Shown here one piece after another: positions 1 through 5,269 of a stretch of 5,671 bases of DNA. The stretch lies in the NCBI GenBank assembly GCA_019314085.1, contig JAFCZZ010000272.1:1-5671 (forward strand), given 5' to 3'. The number at the start of each line of letters is the position of its first letter. Position 1 is the first letter of the stretch. The DNA is from Deltaproteobacteria bacterium (lineage in GTDB: Bacteria; Desulfobacterota; Syntrophia; Syntrophales; UBA2210). The notes below the pieces were generated by a model. The model saw only the letters and a program-made list of their open reading frames with translations, was not told where the DNA came from and searched no databases. A program made the position numbers and the translations under genes.

Positions 1-193
1 TGATATCCGTAACGATCTTCAGATCGAACTCGAGGTATGCGAGGGGTTCGTTGGTAACGAGGACGATCTCATCAAACAGCTCCCTGAAGATCCGTATCGT
101 CCTGTCAATGATCCGCTCCCCGTCTACGCGTATAAACGCCTTGTTCTCGCCCATGCGGGCGTTTTTGCCCCCCGATAGTATGATTCCAGTCAT
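1..193 (-). CDS. mobA: Molybdenum cofactor guanylyltransferase MobA (N-terminal part, cut by window edge)
   Basis: Only the first 64 residues are in the window; the rest lies past the left edge. MobA transfers GMP from GTP to molybdopterin to make the guanine dinucleotide cofactor used by DMSO-reductase-family molybdo- and tungstoenzymes; it is cytoplasmic. The start carries the nucleotidyltransferase signature: L6-S-G-G9, R13-M-G15 and K18, followed by a Rossmann-like strand ending in VTN (residues 46-48) and by VTD (61-63), where the family has its metal-binding Asp. The ATG at 193 lies 19 bp after the alcohol dehydrogenase stop, so the two are very likely cotranscribed. The ribosome binding site is weak: a purine stretch (AGAAGAAAG) lies somewhat far upstream. 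The motif order is typical of MobA, but other small NTP transferases (MobA-like, IspD-like, CofC) share this N-terminus, so the exact substrate is inferred. Confidence 0.85.
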   Translation of the reverse strand, partial: MTGIILSGGKNARMGENKAFIRVDGERIIDRTIRIFRELFDEIVLVTNEPLAYLEFDLKIVTDI

Positions 194-212
194 CTGATCT
201 TACAGCTTTCTT

Positions 213-1379
213 CTACTTACACAGCGTGAGGATATCAGCGATAACCTCTTCAGTATAATAATCCTCGATCCCCCAGACCTGCGCAAGGGCGTACGCGTTT
301 TGTGCAATCTTTCCTATATCTCCTTCGGGTATCTGTGCCTCTCCGAGCGATACGGGGCTTCCGACGGACGCGAACCACTCTTTTAAACGGGCTATTCCCT
401 CCCTTCCCGCCTCCAGGTCGTCCTTCTCCTCGATGCCGAAGATCTCGCGTCCCAGCCGTGCAAACTTCGCGGGATCTTTTTCAACCATGTACGACATCCA
501 CGCCGGGAGTATAATCGACAGCCCGGCGCCGTGCGCGATATCGTAGAGCGCACTGAGCGAATGCTCCATCATGTGAGCAGGGAGGCTGATCCCTCCCATT
601 CCCGCCGAGGTCAGACCGTTAAAACCCAGTATGGCGGCCCACATCATGTTTGCCCTCGCGTCGTAATCCGCCGGATCCTTCAGTATGATCTGCGTGCTTT
701 CCATAACCGTCTTCACCAGACCCTCCACGAGCCTGTCCTGGAGGAGACTGTTCGGTTCCGTATTACTGAGATACGGCTCCAGCATGTGCGCTATCGCGTC
801 GACAGCGCTGTACGCGCTGTAGGCGGGGCTAAGGGTAAAGAGCGTCGTCGGGTCGAGAATGGATGTCTTCGGCTGGGCAAAGGGGGACTTGAAGCTGTAC
901 TTTCTGGCCCCATCTTCGCTGGTGATGACCGCCGCCTGGTTCATCTCCGACGCGCTGGCCGAGAGGGTGACAACCGTCAGGATGGGCAGGGCATCCTGTG
1001 CCGTCTTTGTTCGCATAAAGTACTCCCACACGTCACCATCCGTTTTCGCCCCCACCGCTATCGTCTTCGCCGTATCCATCACAGACCCGCCGCCGACCGC
1101 GAGGACCACATCGACCCCCTCTTTTTTCGCGACATCGATCCCCTTCAGGGCGTGGGACAGGACCGGATTCGACTTGGCACCGGGAAACTCGACGATTGCG
1201 AGGCCCGCCTCTTTCAGCGAGGCAATAACCTGATCATAGATACCGCTCTTCTTGATGCTCCCCTGGCCGTATACCATCAGGACCTTTCCCCCGAACACCC
1301 TGACCTCGTCACCGATGTTCCTTATCTGACCCTTCCCGAAGACTATCTTTGTCGGGTTTTCGAATACGAAATTTTGCAT
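213..1379 (-). CDS. Iron-containing alcohol dehydrogenase, YqhD/butanol dehydrogenase-like
   Basis: A 388-residue group III (iron-type) alcohol dehydrogenase, the usual length for the YqhD/BdhA branch (E. coli YqhD is 387). The N-terminal nucleotide-binding domain (about 1-185) contains YGQGSIKK (37-44) and the GGGS loop (96-99). The C-terminal helical metal domain carries the expected ligands D194, H198, H269 and H283, plus the conserved H273. These enzymes reduce aldehydes to primary alcohols with NAD(P)H in the cytoplasm. Position 38 is Gly, where NAD-specific relatives such as FucO have an Asp nearby, and 37-44 resembles the YqhD loop that binds the NADPH 2'-phosphate; NADPH use is therefore inferred. 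The ATG at 1379 has AAGGGGG 8 nt upstream and lies downstream of a strong promoter. mobA follows in the same operon. The physiological substrate cannot be read from sequence; aldehyde detoxification or fermentative alcohol formation are the main options. Confidence 0.95.
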   Translation of the reverse strand: MQNFVFENPTKIVFGKGQIRNIGDEVRVFGGKVLMVYGQGSIKKSGIYDQVIASLKEAGLAIVEFPGAKSNPVLSHALKGIDVAKKEGVDVVLAVGGGSVMDTAKTIAVGAKTDGDVWEYFMRTKTAQDALPILTVVTLSASASEMNQAAVITSEDGARKYSFKSPFAQPKTSILDPTTLFTLSPAYSAYSAVDAIAHMLEPYLSNTEPNSLLQDRLVEGLVKTVMESTQIILKDPADYDARANMMWAAILGFNGLTSAGMGGISLPAHMMEHSLSALYDIAHGAGLSIILPAWMSYMVEKDPAKFARLGREIFGIEEKDDLEAGREGIARLKEWFASVGSPVSLGEAQIPEGDIGKIAQNAYALAQVWGIEDYYTEEVIADILTLCK

Positions 1380-1423
1380 CTCCCGTTCCCCCTTGAAACG
1401 TATTCTTTCCCCTTTCGGAAGAT

Positions 1424-1452
1424 TCTATACATGCGCCCGGGTGATCTGTCAA
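1424..1452 (-). promoter_or_regulatory. Sigma70-type promoter of the alcohol dehydrogenase-mobA operon
   Basis: On the minus strand, TTGACA (1452-1447) is followed after exactly 17 bp by TATAGA (1429-1424). The -35 is a perfect consensus and the -10 matches 5 of 6. Transcription would begin near 1417, giving a leader of about 38 nt with the AAGGGGG ribosome binding site (1394-1388) ahead of the ATG. The near-consensus form suggests high basal activity unless a repressor acts on it. Confidence 0.8.
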
Positions 1453-1480
1453 TGAGCCAAACTATGACAAAAGCCTCTTT

Positions 1481-1507
1481 GACTTACCGTTTGTATTGTA
1501 GTAAGTC
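1481..1507. promoter_or_regulatory. Inverted repeat in divergent intergenic region, possible operator
   Basis: GACTTAC (1481-1487) and GTAAGTC (1501-1507) are perfect inverted copies separated by 13 bp, so the arm centres are 20 bp apart, about two helical turns. The dyad lies about 30 bp upstream of the alcohol dehydrogenase -35 and about 73 bp upstream of azlC, where a regulator could act on either operon. A TTGACT at 1480-1485 overlaps the left arm, but no -10 lies at a proper distance, so no azlC promoter is called. A 7-bp arm can arise by chance; the function is inferred. I see nothing else in the 200-bp gap (1380-1579) beyond the promoter above. Confidence 0.35.
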
Positions 1508-1579
1508 TGCGGGCTGTCGCTTTCGGGTCTGAGGGTTCGATTTGACAGGGATTTTCGGTGGACGGGACACAGGGCAGAG

Positions 1580-2506
1580 ATGGATTCTGAAACACACAGC
1601 ACCCACTGGGTGGAAATACTCAAAGACGGCGTTATCGGCGCGTGGCCCATCTGTCTCGGTTATCTTGCCATCGGCCTGGCCTTCGGCGTGATCGCCCAGA
1701 AGGCGGGTCTCAGCCCCGTGGAGATCGGTCTCATGTCCCTGCTCGTCTACGCGGGCAGTTCCCAGTTTATCGCCGTCTCGATGCTGAGCGCCGGGGCAGG
1801 CATCGTCCCCATCGTGATCACCACCTTTACCGTTAACCTGCGTCACATGCTGATGAGCTCGTCACTTGCGACCTTTATGCGCAATCTCGGCATATGTCGG
1901 CTCTCCCTCTTTGCCTACGGGGTGACGGATGAGAGCTTCGCCCTCAACAGCGCAAAGTTCAGGGACGGGAAGTGGGACTGGAGGCGTGCCCTCGTCCTGA
2001 ATCACACAACGAATCTCACCTGGATCGCCAGCACGGTGGCGGGCGGATTCGGCGGACAGTTCATCCCCGCCGGGGCTCTCGGAATCGACTATGCCCTGAG
2101 CGCCATGTTCATCTGCCTCCTCGGCGGCGCTCGGAGTTGTCCTCAAAAGATCGCGGACATCCTCAAACGCGGAGGGACAGTCATGATACATGCCGACTAT
2201 CTGTACATCCTGATCGGGATGGGGATCGTCACCTACGTGCCCCGATGGCTTCCCCTCGTGGTCCTGTCCCGCCGGAAACTGCCGGAGTGGTTTGAGCAGT
2301 GGCTCGACCTGGTTCCGGCGGCAATACTGAGCGCTCTGATACTCCCGATACTGATCACAACGGGGGAGCCCCGGCACCTCGATCTCGTGCGGCCCGAGCT
2401 TCTCGTGGCGCTGCCGACCTTTCTCTTCGCTATTAAGACACGGTCGCTGGCGGGAACCGTCGTCCTCGGTATGTTTCTCTTCTGGCTCGCCGGAAAATTT
2501 CTATAA
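1580..2506 (+). CDS. azlC: AzlC-AzlD branched-chain amino acid exporter as one fused ORF, AzlC part internally deleted
   Basis: A 308-residue membrane protein. Residues 1-181 are AzlC: PICLGYLAIGLAFG (23-36), the YAGSSQF motif (57-63), TVNLRHMLM (84-92), GVTDESFALN (114-123) and the segment up to SAMFICLL (174-181). Residues 202-308 are a complete AzlD. AzlC and AzlD are normally separate inner-membrane subunits (about 230-250 and 100-110 residues) that together export branched-chain amino acids and analogues. Here AzlC stops being recognisable after residue 181: its last hydrophobic segments, roughly 40-55 residues, are absent. The rest of the AzlC C-terminus survives out of frame (2124-2186). 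The linker GGARSCPQKIADILKRGGTV (182-201) is that tail and the azlD ribosome-binding region read in the wrong frame. The ATG at 1580 has only a weak upstream purine run (AGGGCAGAG), and no better in-frame start is seen. Whether the fusion is functional, decayed or an assembly artefact is open. Confidence 0.85.
   Translation: MDSETHSTHWVEILKDGVIGAWPICLGYLAIGLAFGVIAQKAGLSPVEIGLMSLLVYAGSSQFIAVSMLSAGAGIVPIVITTFTVNLRHMLMSSSLATFMRNLGICRLSLFAYGVTDESFALNSAKFRDGKWDWRRALVLNHTTNLTWIASTVAGGFGGQFIPAGALGIDYALSAMFICLLGGARSCPQKIADILKRGGTVMIHADYLYILIGMGIVTYVPRWLPLVVLSRRKLPEWFEQWLDLVPAAILSALILPILITTGEPRHLDLVRPELLVALPTFLFAIKTRSLAGTVVLGMFLFWLAGKFL
2124..2186 (+). pseudogene. azlC: Out-of-frame remnant of the AzlC C-terminus
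   Basis: In the +1 frame relative to the upstream AzlC reading frame, 2124-2186 translates to A-A-L-G-V-V-L-K-R followed by a polar tail and TGA at 2184-2186. The small-hydrophobic run ending in VVLKR and then a short polar tail is how AzlC proteins typically end. The TGA overlaps the azlD ATG as ATGA, the classic coupling in azlCD operons. This fragment is the strongest evidence that the upstream ORF is a rearranged azlC rather than an evolved fusion with a designed linker. The breakpoint lies near 2120-2128; the lost segment must be 3n+2 bp long to explain the frame change. Confidence 0.7.
2171..2176 (+). promoter_or_regulatory. Internal ribosome binding site for azlD
   Basis: GGAGGG stands 6 nt before the ATG at 2183, inside the fused ORF. 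It is the best Shine-Dalgarno match in the export operon, clearly better than the one before azlC, and supports separate translation of AzlD. Confidence 0.65.
2183..2506 (+). CDS. azlD: AzlD subunit, separately translatable from an internal start
   Basis: From the ATG at 2183 the frame encodes 107 residues, the normal AzlD length. It begins with a hydrophobic segment YLYILIGMGIVTYVPRWLPL (numbered 207-226 in the fused ORF), carries the typical AzlD RRKLPEW and DLVPAAILSALILP stretches, and ends with further hydrophobic helices. AzlD is the small partner of AzlC in the inner-membrane exporter. The start is supported by the adjacent GGAGGG and by the ATGA overlap with the ancestral azlC stop. 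In the present sequence ribosomes initiating at 1580 would also read through this region, so the locus can in principle make both a fused protein and free AzlD. An EamA transporter gene starts 20 bp after the stop. Confidence 0.7.
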   Translation: MIHADYLYILIGMGIVTYVPRWLPLVVLSRRKLPEWFEQWLDLVPAAILSALILPILITTGEPRHLDLVRPELLVALPTFLFAIKTRSLAGTVVLGMFLFWLAGKFL

Positions 2507-2526
2507 GGAAGGTTACCACATATACC

Positions 2527-3408
2527 ATGATTGTTTACGTCAAGCTCCTGCTGACCGCCGTCTTCTGGGGCGGCACCTTTATCGCCGCGCGGGTTGTTAC
2601 ACAGAACGTCGGGCCCTTCAGCGCCTCATTCCTGCGGTTCGCCATAGCGTCGCTGTTTCTTGTCTCTATCATCATACGGCTGGAAGGGGGACTCCCCCGT
2701 CTCAAGAGGCACCAGATCATCCCGGTCATCCTCCTCGGCATGACCGGCGTGTTCGCCTATAACATATTCTTTTTCCTCGGCCTGAAGACCGTCACGGCTG
2801 GCCGGGCCTCCGTCATCATCGCAATGAACCCGATCTTCATCGCCCTCTTCGCCCGTCTCCTCTTCAGCGAACGACTCAGCCGGATAAACGTGACCGGGAT
2901 CCTTCTGTGCGTCACGGGGGCCCTCGTCGTCATATCGAAGGGCAACCCCCCGGCACTGCTGCAGGGAGGTCTCGAAGGAGGAGAGCTGTACATCCTCGGA
3001 TGCGTCGCGAGCTGGGTCCTCTATTCACTCATCGGGAAGCACACTATGCAGGAGATCTCCCCCATGGCGGCCGTCACCTATTCCTGCCTGATCGGCGGCG
3101 CACTGCTCTTTGTCCCCGCCTGTATAGAGGGATTTCTTGCGGACGTTGCGGGATATCGAACGGTGGACTGGCTGGGGATCGCGTATCTCGGTTTCTTCGG
3201 CTCTGTCCTCGGAGTTACCTGGTACTATCAGGGAATCAAGAAGATCGGCGCCTCACGGGCGGCCGTATTCATCAACTTCGTCCCCGTCAGCGCCGTCATC
3301 CTCGCCGTCCTGCTCCTGGGGGAGACACTCGACATCTCTCTCATCACAGGCGGGGGCATGGTCATCTGCGGGGCATACCTGACTAACAGGAAAAAAGATG
3401 GTGCGTGA
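2527..3408 (+). CDS. EamA/DMT-superfamily transporter (10 membrane helices)
   Basis: A 293-residue inner-membrane protein of the drug/metabolite transporter superfamily. It shows the two tandem EamA repeats of the family: repeat 1 at about 3-137 (opening with FWGGTFIAARVV, 13-24, and ending in NPIFIALFARLLFSERL, 101-117, plus a last helix) and repeat 2 at about 154-286 (ending in the parallel INFVPVSAVILAVLLLGE, 249-266). Hydrophobicity fits five helices per repeat, with a short basic cytoplasmic tail (NRKKDGA). Family members mostly export amino acids or other small metabolites; the substrate cannot be told from sequence. Placement 20 bp behind azlCD suggests a joint role in amino acid efflux (inference). 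The ATG at 2527 is the first in frame and fits the family's N-terminus, but the nearest Shine-Dalgarno-like stretch, AGGAAGG at 2506-2512, is 14 nt away, longer than usual, so translation may depend partly on coupling to azlD. Confidence 0.93.
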   Translation: MIVYVKLLLTAVFWGGTFIAARVVTQNVGPFSASFLRFAIASLFLVSIIIRLEGGLPRLKRHQIIPVILLGMTGVFAYNIFFFLGLKTVTAGRASVIIAMNPIFIALFARLLFSERLSRINVTGILLCVTGALVVISKGNPPALLQGGLEGGELYILGCVASWVLYSLIGKHTMQEISPMAAVTYSCLIGGALLFVPACIEGFLADVAGYRTVDWLGIAYLGFFGSVLGVTWYYQGIKKIGASRAAVFINFVPVSAVILAVLLLGETLDISLITGGGMVICGAYLTNRKKDGA

Positions 3409-3455
3409 ACGGGGAAATGAAATAAATCTGCCCGTCTTTCCGGTTTGATCCCGGG

Positions 3456-4373
3456 CTATGGCATCAAAGCGCCTTCGGAGTTCGGCTTTGGGCAGAAATA
3501 TGTATTCTTCACACGGAAAAAACAACGGTTGAAAAAGGATACCGGCCTTCTGAACGGATAGACCCTTTTTGAATAAAACGTAAGCATATTGAGTTTGTCA
3601 AATCCATCAAGCATGTTCTTTGCGTGCCATTCTACCGTCCTGTCGTTCTGCTTGAACCCCCAGGTATTAAATCTGTTTGCCAGCTCAATGCTCCGGAATT
3701 CAGCTTCAAAATGCAGTGGGCCTGACAGTATCAATGGGCACATGTCCTTGATCTCTCTGACTGCCTGGGCGGCCTTTTCTCTCAATTGCTGACGTCCGTC
3801 CCTGAGATATGTCCTGCTTTCTTCTCCTGCTGTGTACGTTTCCTCTCGTTTATCGACGATAACCGATTGAGCCCAGGGTAATATCTGAAGCGCCTGTTCA
3901 ACCGCGATTTTTTCGCCCGAGACAAAGCCAACGGGAATTCCGAATTCACCTAAATACCCACCATAGATATCCATTTCACAAACCGGCCTGCCATTTATCC
4001 GTATTTCAGAAAAGACACCGTAATGTGTGTGAGGGAAAAAAGCATTCTCTGTGCCTGACGCGGCGTGAATGGCTACATAGAGGACCAGATCGAAATCCGA
4101 GATATCGCCGTAGAATGACGGCTTTATGAAATGTCCGCCCACATACTTCGCCCGTGGATCCAGCTTGTCAATAAGGCAATTGAAACCCACTTCATGCGTA
4201 TCGTTCACCGTGACGTGCGTCGCCCCTGCGTCAAAAGAGCCCTGAACAACGTGATTCACGTCCTCGGTCAGACAATGCCGGCCGTATTGCCATTCCGCGG
4301 TTCCCATCCTGCATTGACGCATGCGCCAGATTCCAAAACTTCCTTCGATGTCGGCAAATACCGCAACGTGCAT
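3456..4373 (-). CDS. M55-family zinc D-aminopeptidase (DppA-like)
   Basis: A 305-residue protein resembling Bacillus subtilis DppA, the cytoplasmic decameric di-zinc D-aminopeptidase of peptidase family M55. Every expected active-site residue is present and at almost the same number as in DppA: D8 and E10 in ADIEG, H60 in VNDTH, H103 in AIHA, the catalytic-type H115 in FPHTHYG, and E133. Such enzymes cleave N-terminal D-amino acids (D-Ala in DppA) from short peptides, for example peptidoglycan turnover products. The ATG at 4373 has AGGAG (4385-4381 on this strand) 7 nt upstream, a convincing start. It lies 75 bp behind the nitroreductase gene, in the same direction, so an operon is likely. 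It is about 30 residues longer than DppA: the segment from about 272 to 305 is basic, aromatic and Cys-containing and has no counterpart in DppA. D-peptide specificity is inferred from the family. Confidence 0.92.
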   Translation of the reverse strand: MHVAVFADIEGSFGIWRMRQCRMGTAEWQYGRHCLTEDVNHVVQGSFDAGATHVTVNDTHEVGFNCLIDKLDPRAKYVGGHFIKPSFYGDISDFDLVLYVAIHAASGTENAFFPHTHYGVFSEIRINGRPVCEMDIYGGYLGEFGIPVGFVSGEKIAVEQALQILPWAQSVIVDKREETYTAGEESRTYLRDGRQQLREKAAQAVREIKDMCPLILSGPLHFEAEFRSIELANRFNTWGFKQNDRTVEWHAKNMLDGFDKLNMLTFYSKRVYPFRRPVSFFNRCFFRVKNTYFCPKPNSEGALMP

Positions 4374-4448
4374 GGCAGTACTCCTGTGGTAAATCAGAAT
4401 GACGAATGCACCTGTCCGGCAGATCTCTGCTTATACGGGAATGATCGT

Positions 4449-5120
4449 TTAGAATCCTATCCAGCGCGTATTATTATCGAGGGATTCACGATCGGTAGAT
4501 ACATCATTGGCCGGAAAGTCCCAATCAGGGTATCCGATGGCAATGGCAATGATGATCCGCTTGCTTTCCGGAATCTCCGCAATTTCTCTCAACACTTCAG
4601 GATACAGAACGCTCTGATCCTCGATGCAGGTCCCGAGGCCGAAGTGGCGCGCGGCCAGGCAGATATTCTGCATCGCCGCCCCAAGATCGAGAAGAGGTCC
4701 GACATCGCTCAAGGATGTATCCGTCAGAAGAAGAATGCCGACCGGAGCATCAAAGAAACGGAACCCCCGCTCCATCCACGCAACCCTCTTCTGTTTATCC
4801 TCCCGGGGGATATCCATGAGGTTAAAGAGCCCCCTGGCTAGTTCTATCTGGCGCTCTCGGTATGTGCTGTCATTGGACCAGCTGACAACCTGGTGGTCCG
4901 GTTGCATCGGTTCCCCTTTGTTTAATTTCTCAACGATGGCTGATCGTACTTTGTTAAGAACATTACCAGTGATTACGGCAAATTCCCAGGGCTGCGTATT
5001 CATCGCCGAGGGGGCCCTGCAGGCTGCTTCAAGAATCTTGGCTAAAACGTCTTTCGAAACAGGGTCAGGCTTGAATCCTCGGATGCTTTTCCGTTGAATA
5101 ATCGCTTCAATAATATCCAT
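4449..5120 (-). CDS. Nitroreductase-family FMN oxidoreductase
   Basis: A 223-residue member of the nitroreductase superfamily, homodimeric flavoproteins that use NAD(P)H to reduce nitro groups, quinones, enones or other acceptors. FMN-contact features are visible: R10-K-S-I-R14 near the N-terminus, APSAMNTQPWEF (36-47) and FGLGTCIED (160-168), with the late strand IAIAIGYPD (191-199). The middle insert (about 65-125) is charged and aromatic, and probably forms the lid that sets substrate choice. A longer reading from 5150 would add ten residues, but the ATG at 5120 has AAAGGAG 7 nt upstream and gives the standard MDIIEAI...RKSIR start, so 5120 is chosen. The M55 peptidase gene follows after 75 bp. 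The natural acceptor is unknown; the superfamily also includes dehalogenases and cofactor-modifying enzymes, so 'nitroreductase' names the fold rather than a proven activity. Confidence 0.92.
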   Translation of the reverse strand: MDIIEAIIQRKSIRGFKPDPVSKDVLAKILEAACRAPSAMNTQPWEFAVITGNVLNKVRSAIVEKLNKGEPMQPDHQVVSWSNDSTYRERQIELARGLFNLMDIPREDKQKRVAWMERGFRFFDAPVGILLLTDTSLSDVGPLLDLGAAMQNICLAARHFGLGTCIEDQSVLYPEVLREIAEIPESKRIIIAIAIGYPDWDFPANDVSTDRESLDNNTRWIGF

Positions 5121-5127
5121 ATGGTTG

Positions 5128-5134
5128 CTCCTTT
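5128..5134 (-). promoter_or_regulatory. Ribosome binding site fixing the nitroreductase start
   Basis: AAAGGAG on the minus strand, 7 nt before the ATG at 5120. The alternative upstream ATG at 5150 has no comparable site, so this decides the start. Confidence 0.75.
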
Positions 5135-5185
5135 GTATGAATAGCATCACCGTGGAGGGTGGAGCTGCAACGACTGTAATGGAAA

Positions 5186-5195
5186 GGGGAACCCC
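5186..5195. repeat. Perfect 10-bp palindrome beside an A/T tract
   Basis: GGGGAACCCC is self-complementary and is followed on the plus strand by six A's. It lies about 66 bp upstream of the nitroreductase ATG and 75 bp past the stop of the right-edge gene. It could be a protein-binding site for the nitroreductase-peptidase operon. It is a poor intrinsic terminator, because a hairpin would have only about 3 pairs and, on the minus strand, the T run precedes rather than follows it. No clear -35/-10 pair was found in this 149-bp gap (5121-5269). Confidence 0.25.
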
Positions 5196-5269
5196 AAAAA
5201 ATCATCCGCGTTTGTGTTAGCTTATCTGCTGATCAATTTCAAGAAGGAAGAATGGTCGAACGCCGAGCG

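Noticed and set aside
531..1532. Long plus-strand open frame (333 codons) opposite the alcohol dehydrogenase
   Set aside because: It is antisense to a clear family member, is rich in Arg, His and Asp as expected of a high-G+C shadow frame, and has no recognisable motif.
3409..3455. Possible bidirectional terminator between the converging genes (ACGGG at 3409-3413 with CCCGT at 3431-3435; CCGG at 3440-3443 with CCGG at 3451-3454)
   Set aside because: The stems have only 4-5 pairs, the first has a 17-nt loop, and neither is followed by a proper T run.
4417..4428. Palindrome GCAGATCTCTGC-type element in the spacer between nitroreductase and peptidase genes
   Set aside because: Five pairs with a two-base loop and no T run; likely chance.
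4131..4841. Plus-strand open frame of 236 codons across the peptidase and nitroreductase genes
   Set aside because: It is antisense to two well-supported genes and their spacer, and shows no domain or ribosome binding site.
5121..5150. Upstream start for the nitroreductase giving ten extra residues
   Set aside because: There is no ribosome binding site before 5150, while AAAGGAG is ideally placed for the ATG at 5120 and the family N-terminus begins there.
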